Below are positions 8,648 to 16,900 of a stretch of 64,000 bases of DNA, piece by piece; position 1 is the stretch's first letter, and each line of letters starts with the position of its first letter. The translations under genes and the position numbers were made by a program. Location: the NCBI GenBank assembly GCA_963701735.1, contig CAVPBI010000019.1, forward strand, positions 248,001-312,000, written 5' to 3'. The DNA comes from CAWABB01 sp963701735. GTDB taxonomy: Bacteria > Bacteroidota > Ignavibacteria > UBA10030 > UBA6906. The notes beneath the pieces are model-generated. The model saw only the letters and a program-made list of their open reading frames with translations, was not told the DNA's origin and did no database searches.

Positions 8648-9940
8648 GTGCATCAACACTCTCACGCCGCCGGCCCTGACGCGATCCCTTCACAGGCATC
8701 GGTCACGGCCGCGCATCGCACCTGCCGGTTCTGCGGCGCGCCGCTCACCACGTCGGTCGTGGACCTGGGCATGTCCCCGCTGTGCGAAAGCTATGTCAGC
8801 CGTGAACAGCTCAATCATATGGAGCCGTTCTACCCGCTCCACATCTACGTGTGCGAGTCGTGCTATCTCGTGCAACTGGACGAGTACGTTTCCCCTGACC
8901 ACATTTTCACGGAGTATGCATACTTCTCGTCGTACGCCGACAGCTGGGTCCAGCACGCAAAGAAGTATGTGGACCTGGTGACCGACCGGTTCGGGCTGAA
9001 CCGCTCCAGCTTTGTCGTGGAGCTTGCCAGCAACGACGGCTACCTGCTCAAGCATTTTCTGCCCAAAGGCGTACCGGTGCTGGGGATCGAGCCCGCCGCC
9101 AACGTCGCGAAAGTAGCGGTTGATCTGGGTGTTCCCACTCTGGTGAAGTTTTTCGGCGTGGAGACCGCGAAGGAGCTCGCCGCCGAAGGGCGTCGTGCTG
9201 ACCTGATCGCTGGCAACAACGTACTGGCGCAGGTTCCCGACGTGAATGATTTCGTGGGAGGGATCAGGGCCCTCCTGAAGCCGGAAGGGGTCGTGACGAT
9301 AGAATTCCCACATCTCATGCGGTTGATCGAGGAGAACCAGTTCGACACGATCTACCATGAGCATTTTTCGTACTTCTCGTTCATCACGGCTGAGAAGATC
9401 TTCGAGGCGCATGCGATGCGGCTGTTCGACGTGGAAGAGATCCCGACCCACGGCGGCTCCTTGAGGATCTACGGATGCCTCACGGGGGCGAAGCACGAGC
9501 TGACAGCGCGCGCCCGCGAACTGAAGGCGCGGGAGATCGCGGCCGGAATGATGGGGCCGGAGTACTACCGGACATTCACGCGGCAGGTCGAGGAAACCAA
9601 GTGGCGGCTTCTCGAATTCCTGATCGAGCAGCGGCGGGAAGGGAAGCGGATCGCCGGCTACGGCGCCCCGGGCAAGGGGAACACGCTCCTGAATTATTGC
9701 GGAATCCGGACGGACCTGGTGGAGTTCACGGTCGACCGCAACGTATACAAACAGGGGAAGTTTCTGCCGGGAACGCACATCCCCATCCTGCAGCCGGAGG
9801 CCATCCGCGAAGCGCGCCCCGATTTCGTCCTGATCCTCCCGTGGAACTTCAAGGATGAGATCATGCAGCAGCTCGCGTTCATCAGGGAGTGGGGCGGGAA
9901 GTTCGTCGTGCCGATCCCCCGCGTTACCGTGTATCCATGA
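8648..9940 (+). CDS. Sugar C-methyltransferase (zinc-ribbon, SAM-dependent)
   Basis: 430 residues, GTG start preceded by AAAGGA eight bases upstream. The zinc knuckle CRFC (26-29) is followed by LGMSPLCESYV, a hallmark of the N-terminal domain of TylCIII/NovU-type C-methyltransferases. The SAM domain contains VELASNDGYLL. YHEHFSYFS with His237/His239 marks the catalytic region. The C-terminal domain has GYGAPGKGNT. It is more canonical than the two paralogues at 267-2687. In the operon it would add a branch methyl group to a keto-sugar nucleotide. The stop overlaps a possible ATG of the next gene (9937-9940), although that gene more likely starts at 9976. Confidence 0.9.
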   Translation: MHQHSHAAGPDAIPSQASVTAAHRTCRFCGAPLTTSVVDLGMSPLCESYVSREQLNHMEPFYPLHIYVCESCYLVQLDEYVSPDHIFTEYAYFSSYADSWVQHAKKYVDLVTDRFGLNRSSFVVELASNDGYLLKHFLPKGVPVLGIEPAANVAKVAVDLGVPTLVKFFGVETAKELAAEGRRADLIAGNNVLAQVPDVNDFVGGIRALLKPEGVVTIEFPHLMRLIEENQFDTIYHEHFSYFSFITAEKIFEAHAMRLFDVEEIPTHGGSLRIYGCLTGAKHELTARARELKAREIAAGMMGPEYYRTFTRQVEETKWRLLEFLIEQRREGKRIAGYGAPGKGNTLLNYCGIRTDLVEFTVDRNVYKQGKFLPGTHIPILQPEAIREARPDFVLILPWNFKDEIMQQLAFIREWGGKFVVPIPRVTVYP

Positions 9941-9975
9941 CGGCCGTCCCGCATGCGACAAAACGGAGTGATTCG

Positions 9976-10767
9976 ATGAAAGTCGTGCTCTTCTGTGGTG
10001 GCCTCGGAACCCGCTTGCGCGAGTATTCCGAAACCCTGCCCAAGCCAATGGTGGAAGTCGGAAACCGGCCCATCCTCTGGCATGTGATGAAATACTACGC
10101 CCATTTCGGGCACAATGAGTTCATCCTGTGCCTCGGGTATAAGGGTGACGTCATCAAGAGCTACTTCCTCAATTACAGCGAGGCGATCTCGAACGACTTC
10201 GTCCTCCGGGGGTCCCGTGAGAACCTCCAGCTCCTCGCAAGCGACATTCACGACTGGACCATCACATTCGCCGACACGGGCCTGAAATCCAATATCGGCC
10301 AGCGGTTGCGCGCCGCGGAGAAGTATCTCGGCGAGGACGACATCTTCCTCGCGAACTACTCGGACGGCCTCTCGGACATCCCCCTGGATGCCGTCATCGA
10401 TCAATTCCGGAAGAGTGGAAAGATCGCGATGTTCGTGTCCGTCAAGCCCAGTCAGAGCTTTGACCTGGTCGTCACGGACAGCGCCGGCGTCGTGAAGGAT
10501 ATCCAGCATGTCGGCAAGTCCGATATCTGGATCAACGGCGGGTATTTCGTGTTACGGCGGGAGGTCTTCCGTTACATCCACGACGGCGAAGAGCTCGTCT
10601 ACGAGCCATTCCGACGGCTGATAAAGGAAGGGCAGCTGGTGGCCTACCGGCATGAGGGGTTCTTCATGTGCATGGACACGTTCAAGGAGAAGATGACCAT
10701 TGACGACATGGTCGCCCGGGGCGAGACGCCGTGGGAGCTCTGGAAGAACGGGGGACACCGTGGCTGA
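9976..10767 (+). CDS. rfbF: Glucose-1-phosphate cytidylyltransferase
   Basis: 263 residues, close to the family norm of about 257. It has the nucleotidyltransferase signature GGLGTRLREYSETLPKPM near the N-terminus, then GNRPILWHVMKYY and LCLGYKGDVIKSYF. These are characteristic of RfbF/DdhA enzymes, which make CDP-glucose from CTP and glucose-1-phosphate. I chose the ATG at 9976 because CGGAG precedes it by seven bases and the protein then begins right at the conserved core; earlier in-frame ATGs add a non-conserved tail. In the operon it supplies the CDP-sugar for the epimerase and C-methyltransferase. CDP-glucose 4,6-dehydratase (rfbG) and RfbH are not in the window. Confidence 0.93.
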   Translation: MKVVLFCGGLGTRLREYSETLPKPMVEVGNRPILWHVMKYYAHFGHNEFILCLGYKGDVIKSYFLNYSEAISNDFVLRGSRENLQLLASDIHDWTITFADTGLKSNIGQRLRAAEKYLGEDDIFLANYSDGLSDIPLDAVIDQFRKSGKIAMFVSVKPSQSFDLVVTDSAGVVKDIQHVGKSDIWINGGYFVLRREVFRYIHDGEELVYEPFRRLIKEGQLVAYRHEGFFMCMDTFKEKMTIDDMVARGETPWELWKNGGHRG

Positions 10768-10776
10768 GGAGACGCG

Positions 10777-11442
10777 ATGACTAGCCTGAACCTCGATCGG
10801 GCGTTCGGCCGGCGCGGGACGCTGCTCGCACTCGGAGCGCACAGCGACGATATTGAGATCGGATGCGGGGGGACAATCCTCACGCTCCTCCGGCGGTATC
10901 CTCGGCTCCGGGTGTGGTGGGTTGTCCTGGGAGCCTCTGGCCGGCGGGCGGGGGAGGCCGAAGCGAGCGCGAGGGATTTCCTGCGTGGGGTGGCCCAGGC
11001 ACGCGTCATCGTGAAGGGCTTCCGGGACGGCTTCCTGCCGTATACCGGGGTTGAGGTGAAGGAGTTCTTCGAAGGGCTGAAGCGGGAGGTTGCTCCCGAT
11101 CTCATTCTGACGCACCAGCTGCACGACCGCCACCAGGACCACAGGCTCACCTGCGATCTCACCTGGAACACGTTCCGGGACCACCTGATCTTGGAGTACG
11201 AGATCCCGAAATACGATGGAGACATGGGTGCGCCGAGCATGTTCGTGCATCTGGACAAGCGAACGGCCGAACGGAAGGTGGCGCTATTAATGAAGCATTT
11301 CGGGACGCAGCGCCCGAAGCACTGGTTTGATAGGGAGATGTTCCTCGGGCTGATGCGAATGAGGGGTATGGAGTCTGGTGCTCCTGCACGGTATGCAGAG
11401 GCTTTCTATGGTCGCAAGGTGGTCCTTGGATCTCCGTCCTGA
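10777..11442 (+). CDS. PIG-L/LmbE family deacetylase
   Basis: 221 residues with the zinc-binding AHSDDIEIGCGG (from residue 21) and the distal HDRHQDHR motif near residue 115, both typical of PIG-L (LmbE-like) N-deacetylases. Family members remove acetyl groups from GlcNAc-containing or similar amino-sugar substrates. It follows rfbF by nine bases in the same direction and so belongs to the sugar operon. This suggests that the finished glycan contains a free amino sugar, or that an acylated intermediate is deprotected. The exact substrate is inferred only from context. Confidence 0.88.
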   Translation: MTSLNLDRAFGRRGTLLALGAHSDDIEIGCGGTILTLLRRYPRLRVWWVVLGASGRRAGEAEASARDFLRGVAQARVIVKGFRDGFLPYTGVEVKEFFEGLKREVAPDLILTHQLHDRHQDHRLTCDLTWNTFRDHLILEYEIPKYDGDMGAPSMFVHLDKRTAERKVALLMKHFGTQRPKHWFDREMFLGLMRMRGMESGAPARYAEAFYGRKVVLGSPS

Positions 11443-11635
11443 TGCTTTCATGAGTCATTCCCTCGAGCAGTCGACCTGCGCGTGTTGAGATTCGAACTTG
11501 CCGAAATCCGTCTGAATCAGAGAGGGCGTGTCATGGGTTGGCCCTCGGCATCCCAGGAAATCCGAGGGTACACGGGGGTTGTGGGTGACAGTTGATTCGT
11601 CCAGCATATCGTCTATGACCAGCGAGGAGTCAGGC

Positions 11636-12463
11636 ATGAAGGTCCGGGAAACACTCCGATCATCTCCCGTTCCTGCGAGCGTGTATTTTCTCGGGATGCC
11701 CGTGGATGCAGTCAATTACGACATGATGTTCACCATGGTCGATGATTGGCTCCGGAATAAGGACCAGCGTTCTCATCACATCGCATGCGTAAACGTCAAC
11801 AACGTTGTGCTGGCCCAGGATAGTGAGAGGCTTCGGCGGATTTACTCGGGAGCAGACATTATCGGAGCCGATGGCATGCCGTTCGTTCGATGGATCCGAA
11901 CCGTACACAGGTTGCCATGTGATCGCTTGGCTGCCCCCGACATTCTCCTGGAGCTCGCCAATCGAGCCAGAGAGGCCGGGTACTCGTTCTACCTATTCGG
12001 CGGTCATCCGGAAGTTGCTGCACGCATGAAGGAGAACCTGCTCGCGCGGTTCCCGTATCTGAAGATCGTCGGCTGCTATTCTCCGCCCTTCAGGCCCATG
12101 ACGACGGAGGAGGATGAGGCGATATGCAGAGACATAAACGAGGCCCGGCCGGACTTCATCCTCGTAGGGCTCGGCACCCCCAAGCAGGACTACTGGATCG
12201 AGGAGCATATTGATCGGATTCGCGGAGCCGTCATGATCGCGTCGGGCGCGACCTTCGATTTCTTTGGCGGTCGGATCAAGATGGCCCCCCGAATCATTCG
12301 TAACTCTGGGTTCGAGTGGCTCTACAGATTGCTGAGCAAGGACTTCTTCCGACTCTGGAAGAGATACACCGTCTTCAATGCAATCTTCCTGTGGGGCTTT
12401 GTAGCGCAGCTTCTCGGCGTTCGTCAAAGGACCGCTACCCGCTGGCGTCGCGCCGAGGGGTGA
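11636..12463 (+). CDS. WecG/TagA/CpsF family glycosyltransferase
   Basis: 275 residues, GT26-like. Recognisable blocks are VNVNNVVLAQDSERLRRIY, ADGMPFVRW, YLFGGHPEVA, ILVGLGTPKQDYW and IASGATFDFFGG. Members transfer ManNAcA, ManNAc or another hexose to an undecaprenyl-PP-linked sugar on the cytoplasmic face of the membrane. The start at 11636 is chosen because GAGGAG lies six bases upstream; the frame stays open further 5' but without conserved sequence. It is separated from the deacetylase by about 190 bases. A strong terminator follows 40 bases after the stop, so it ends this plus-strand polysaccharide block. Confidence 0.9.
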   Translation: MKVRETLRSSPVPASVYFLGMPVDAVNYDMMFTMVDDWLRNKDQRSHHIACVNVNNVVLAQDSERLRRIYSGADIIGADGMPFVRWIRTVHRLPCDRLAAPDILLELANRAREAGYSFYLFGGHPEVAARMKENLLARFPYLKIVGCYSPPFRPMTTEEDEAICRDINEARPDFILVGLGTPKQDYWIEEHIDRIRGAVMIASGATFDFFGGRIKMAPRIIRNSGFEWLYRLLSKDFFRLWKRYTVFNAIFLWGFVAQLLGVRQRTATRWRRAEG

Positions 12464-12502
12464 TCGTGTTTCTCGTCAGTATCCACGCAGCAAGAAGACA
12501 GA

Positions 12503-12545
12503 AAGGGGCTGCCTCATGACCTCTGAGACAGCCCCTTCTTTATCT
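12503..12545 (+). terminator. Rho-independent terminator, probably bidirectional
   Basis: A 14-bp stem with one mismatch (12503-12516 pairing with 12524-12537) and a 7-base loop, followed by CTTTATCTT. On the other strand the stem is followed by a T-rich run (TTTCTGTCTTCTT), so it can serve both the WecG-type gene and the convergent epimerase gene. Confidence 0.85.
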
Positions 12546-12653
12546 TCTGCCCGGACGGGGAGCCTTCTTCCCCGGGTATAGGGCCCTCGGCGGATTTGTC
12601 AGCCCGGAGGAACCTGACAGACCTGCGAGGGGCGGTCCCTTTAGCCTGGCGAT

Positions 12654-13634
12654 TTACGCGTGGACAGTCGCCTTCACCTGGTCAGCTATCCATGGATACG
12701 TTTTGCTCAGACCTTCGCGCAACGACGTCGAAGGTGTCCAGCCAAGTTTCTCGCGAATGAGATGATTGTCCGAGTTGCGGCCCCGCACGCCGAGGGGCCC
12801 TGGAATGTGATTGATGGAGAGGCGTTTCCCTGCGATCTCCATCGTAATCTCGGCCAACCGGTTTATCGATACCATCTCTTCTGAACCGATATTTACAGGT
12901 CCCATGAAATCGGACTGCACGAGCCGCCTGACGGCTTCGACGCACGAGTCAATGTAAAGGAAGGATCTCGTCTGCTTGCCATCGCCCCAGATTTCGATCG
13001 AACCTCCCTCTGGTACCTCAGCAACTTTTCTGCAGATCGCTGCAGGTGCCTTCTCTTTCCCGCCAGTCCACGTCCCTTCAGGCCCAAATATGTTGTGAAA
13101 TCTGGCGATTCGAACACCCAGGCCATAGTTCCTATTGTATGCCATATAGAGGCGCTCGCTGAAGAGTTTCTCCCACCCGTATTCACTGTCGGGGGCAGCC
13201 GGATAGGCGGAATCCTCAGCGCACTTCGGGTTGTCGGGGTCCTCCTGGTTATACGCAGGGTACATACACGCCGAGGACGAATAGAACACCCTTCCGATGC
13301 CTGTCGCAGCTGCCCGATCGGCCATATTCAGGTTGATCGTAGCTGAATTGTGCATGACGTCGGCATCGTGGTTGCCCGTGAAGATGTATCCCGCACCGCC
13401 CATGTCCGCAGCCAGCTGATAGAGCTCATCGAACCGGACGTCGGTGATATCACGGCAGATGCGCTGGTCGCGGAGGTCTCCAATCACGAAGTCATCGGCT
13501 GCGGTTTCTGCAAAATCAGGGTACTTGAGGTCAACGCCGCGCACCCAGTAGCCTTCTTTCCTTAGCCGCTTGACCAGGTGGCTGCCGATGAATCCTCCCG
13601 CCCCGCAGACCAACGCCTTCCTTTGGCTGTTCAT
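12654..13634 (-). CDS. gme: GDP-mannose 3,5-epimerase-like SDR enzyme
   Basis: 326 residues with GAGGFIG (11-17) for NAD binding. Residues Cys123, Tyr152, Lys156, Lys195 and Arg284 have exactly the relative spacing of the catalytic residues of plant GDP-mannose 3,5-epimerase (C145, Y174, K178, K217, R306). Surrounding blocks SSSACMYP, YGWEK, GGKEKAPAAICRK and GVRGRNSDN match that family. It would convert GDP-D-mannose to GDP-L-galactose or GDP-L-gulose. GAGGAAG precedes the ATG. It stands alone, convergent with the polysaccharide operon, and probably supplies the same glycan pathway. It lacks a long N-terminal extension. Confidence 0.85.
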   Translation of the reverse strand: MNSQRKALVCGAGGFIGSHLVKRLRKEGYWVRGVDLKYPDFAETAADDFVIGDLRDQRICRDITDVRFDELYQLAADMGGAGYIFTGNHDADVMHNSATINLNMADRAAATGIGRVFYSSSACMYPAYNQEDPDNPKCAEDSAYPAAPDSEYGWEKLFSERLYMAYNRNYGLGVRIARFHNIFGPEGTWTGGKEKAPAAICRKVAEVPEGGSIEIWGDGKQTRSFLYIDSCVEAVRRLVQSDFMGPVNIGSEEMVSINRLAEITMEIAGKRLSINHIPGPLGVRGRNSDNHLIREKLGWTPSTSLREGLSKTYPWIADQVKATVHA

Positions 13635-13968
13635 TACTTCCTCAGGTGGATGATCAGTATCATGAAATGTAAGTCCAATGCCCTATTATGGGGGAAAAAA
13701 GAATAACTCGCAACGTGAGATCAGCGCCCGGGATCTCCTTGGGTAGTCCACGGCTCCGCTTGCCACGCTCTCTGGAGTACCGGACAAGGGACCCAGTTGA
13801 CATTACGATCGGGGGCCTTGCAGTGGAAGGAGCTCCGCCTCATGAGATGATACAATACCGGGCCACAATCAGATGTGACGAAGAGCACACGTTGGGGTGG
13901 CCGCCAACGTTTTCGTGACGGAGCGCCTCCATGTGTCGTTCGGGGACAAATCCGTGGGCGACACGTGG
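13635..13968. other. Intergenic region upstream of the epimerase
   Basis: About 335 bases holding the promoter region of the minus-strand epimerase and the 3' flank of the minus-strand giant gene. No gene with family signal and no clear hairpin-plus-T-tract was seen. Confidence 0.4.
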
Positions 13969-16900
13969 TCATCGGAGAAGCACCATTTTCCGCACGTCCC
14001 GATACCCGGCGGCCTGGAAGACATAGAAATACGTCCCGGAAGCGAGCTGATTTCCGTTAACGGACACTCGATAGGACCCCGCGGGTTGGACTCCATCCAC
14101 GAGCGTGGCGATTTCCCTGCCGAGGAGGTCGAATATCTTCAGGGACATCCGGGCCGTTTCCGCTAGCACATAACGTATTTCGGTACCGGCATTGAACGGG
14201 TTGGGGTAGTTCTGCTCCAATGTGAAATCTGAGGGCTGAGGTGCCGAAGTCTCTGTCGTGAACGCATATGTCGGGCTGTACGGCCCCGGCGCGACTTCCC
14301 CATCGGCGCGGACTCTCAGGAAGAGCCGCTTGCCGGGATCAAAGGGCCCGATCTGAGTAAGTGTATCCACCAGACTGGAGTCCTCGAATGCAATCGACTT
14401 GAAGAGAGAGTCCTCCGAGACCTGAATGTGGTAATGGCTCGCCCCGGGAACGTCATTCCAGGACACAGTGATGGAAGTCGGCAGATAGGAGGAGCCTGTC
14501 CACGGGAATGCCACGACAGGCATCTCTAGGGGCGACACGGTTCGCTCCAGCTTCTGCAAGAGGACGTTATCAATCCAGTAGACATCATTCGTGCCGGCGT
14601 ACGGGCCGAACCAGAACCTCAATCGGGCGTCCGAGATCGGCGTGGCTATGTTCTCAGTGACAAACTCATAGGAGTAGAGTGTGTGCTCCGGCTCGAGATC
14701 CACCGTGCTCACGGAAAGGCCGTAGGAAACGAAGGGGGAATAGTGCTGGTGGATGAAGACATCAAGGTCGTGACCGGTCGCCGACCACGCTTCAAATTCG
14801 AGGCGATAGCGCGTCTGCGGTTCGAGGCTTATCCCGGCCTGATAAAGCTGGGCGACAGTCCCCGGTTGCTCGATGTCAACGCGCAGGGCTTTGCCATTGG
14901 ATGCGGATGTCACCTCGGTTGATATGCGGCCAACACCATCTCCTTGAAAGTGCCAGGCCGCCGTCCCGATTTCAAAGTCCGGATTCTGGACCATGCTGGG
15001 GATTCCCCTGACAGTCGATGAGGCGACGGAGACACTGGCGTTGCTCTGGATTGTCCCTCCTCCATTCTCCACTGTCATGCTGAATTGTAGAGAGCTTCCC
15101 ACGTACACGCGCGTTGAGCCGTTGATCGGGACCACGCCGACGCCATGATTGATGGACACGCGCGTGGCCTTCTCGGTCGACCAGAACAGCGTGACTTCTC
15201 CGCCGCCCTCTGGCAGAACTGAGGGAAGAATGGCCAGGACTCCCTGTGGGGGGGCAATCGCCTCCTCGACGATGATGTCCTTCGACAGGACAAGCGTATC
15301 AGAGTCGCTGGTCAATGTCAGAACGAATGTCGCCGAGCGTTCAACGCGCATAGCGCGGGTCCCCGAAAGCGGGACCACGCCGATCCCATTGCTAATGGAA
15401 GCCTGGGAGGCGTTTTCCGATGACCATGATAACACAACGTCTCCGCCCCCTGGTGGCAGGGTAGCCGGTGCGAGGTCCAGGACCCCGCGGAGCGGCGGTG
15501 GAGGGGGTGACACTTGAACCCTCACCGCAAGCGTCTCCTGATGGGCCGTGTTGCTCAGTATAAGCTGAAAGACCATGGCCGATGTAACCCGGACGATCTG
15601 TGTGCCACTGAGAGGGACGGCGCCGATCCCCTGGTCAATCGATGCCAGGGTCGCATGTGCTGACGTCCAGGCGAGTGTGACATCGCCGCCACCATGCGGT
15701 ACGGACGAGGGAGTTGCGGTGAATGTACCTTCTGGCGGCGGCGGCGTTGTGTCAACATCCACCGCAGCCTGCAGGAGGGTTGTTATCGGGCCATTTGACA
15801 ACGAAAGCGTGAATGTCGTTGGACGTGTGACTGTGACTGTTCGGCTTCCGGCTATCTCGACCGCGCCGATCCCTTGGTCGATCGTTGCGCTTGCGGCTCC
15901 TCGTGATGTCCACGAGAGCCTCACCGGTCCACCCCCTCGGCCGAGAGAACCTGGGTTCGCAAGAAATGTCCCGGTGGGCGTGGCCGGGAGGCTGTCAACC
16001 CGGACGGTGTCTCTCAAGATGGTTGTCGCGGAAGCGTTCTTCAGAGTAAGCGTGAAGACGGTACTTTTGGAGATGGTAACCTCTTTTGACCCAGATAACG
16101 CGACAGCGCCGATACCGTTGTCGAAGGCAGCCTCAGTGGCGTTTGCAGATGTCCAAGCCAGCGTGATGTTGCCGCCTCCGTATCCGAGGATTCTGGGAGA
16201 CACATTGAGCGTGCCGGTGGGCGTGGGGGGCAGGCTGTCAACCCGGACGGTGTCCCTCAAGATGGTTGTCGCGGAAGCGTTCTTCAGGGTAAGTGTGAAG
16301 ACGGTACTCTTGGAGATAGTAATCTCTGTTGACCCGGATAACGCGACAGCGCCGATACCGTTGTCGAAGGCAGCCTCTGTGGCATTTGCAGATGTCCATG
16401 CCAAGGTGATGCTGCCGCCACCATATCCGAGGATTCTGGGAGACGCATTAAGCGTTCCAGTGGGAGCTGTCGACACCGGCTCTCTCACGGTGACCGTCGC
16501 AGCCAGCGTGATGGATCCATTCTGGTTCGAGAGTGTCAGTCTAAACGTCTTGTTCGCAACGACTGTGACGGATTGTGATCCCTGTGTGGCAACCGAGCCG
16601 ACACCTTGATCAATACTGGCCGCTGTCGCCCCTTCCGAGGTCCACTGCAAAGTGACCGTGCCTCCGGCCGGCGGGAGTGTGTCCGGGGAGAGAGTGAACG
16701 AGCCTTTTGGCAGATCTGTCTTTGGGGTTCCATCAAGCTGGCTGGCGATGGCCGCACGCGCACGCTCGAAGAGATACCCGCGTTGTGCCCAGACGGGCTG
16801 CTGCCCCTGGCGCGTGTATGTGGAGCCGTTGTAGTCATCGAAGGCGGCCGGGACGACCTGATCGACGATAGTCCTGGTATCGATGCCAGCCTGCTGGGCA

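Noticed and set aside
8690..10048. Long minus-strand open frame opposite the C-methyltransferase
   Set aside because: Low-complexity Arg/His/Pro-rich translation without motifs; shadow of the plus-strand gene.
13688..13918. Small plus-strand gene upstream of the epimerase
   Set aside because: No ribosome binding site, odd Arg/Pro-rich composition and no family signal.
15575..16609. Plus-strand open frame across the stalk repeats
   Set aside because: Its apparent repeats are the antisense image of the coding repeats; no start signal or family match.
15000..16716. Possible CRISPR-like array
   Set aside because: Repeats are about 243 bp, in frame and translate to Ig-like domains; there are no short repeats with unique spacers.
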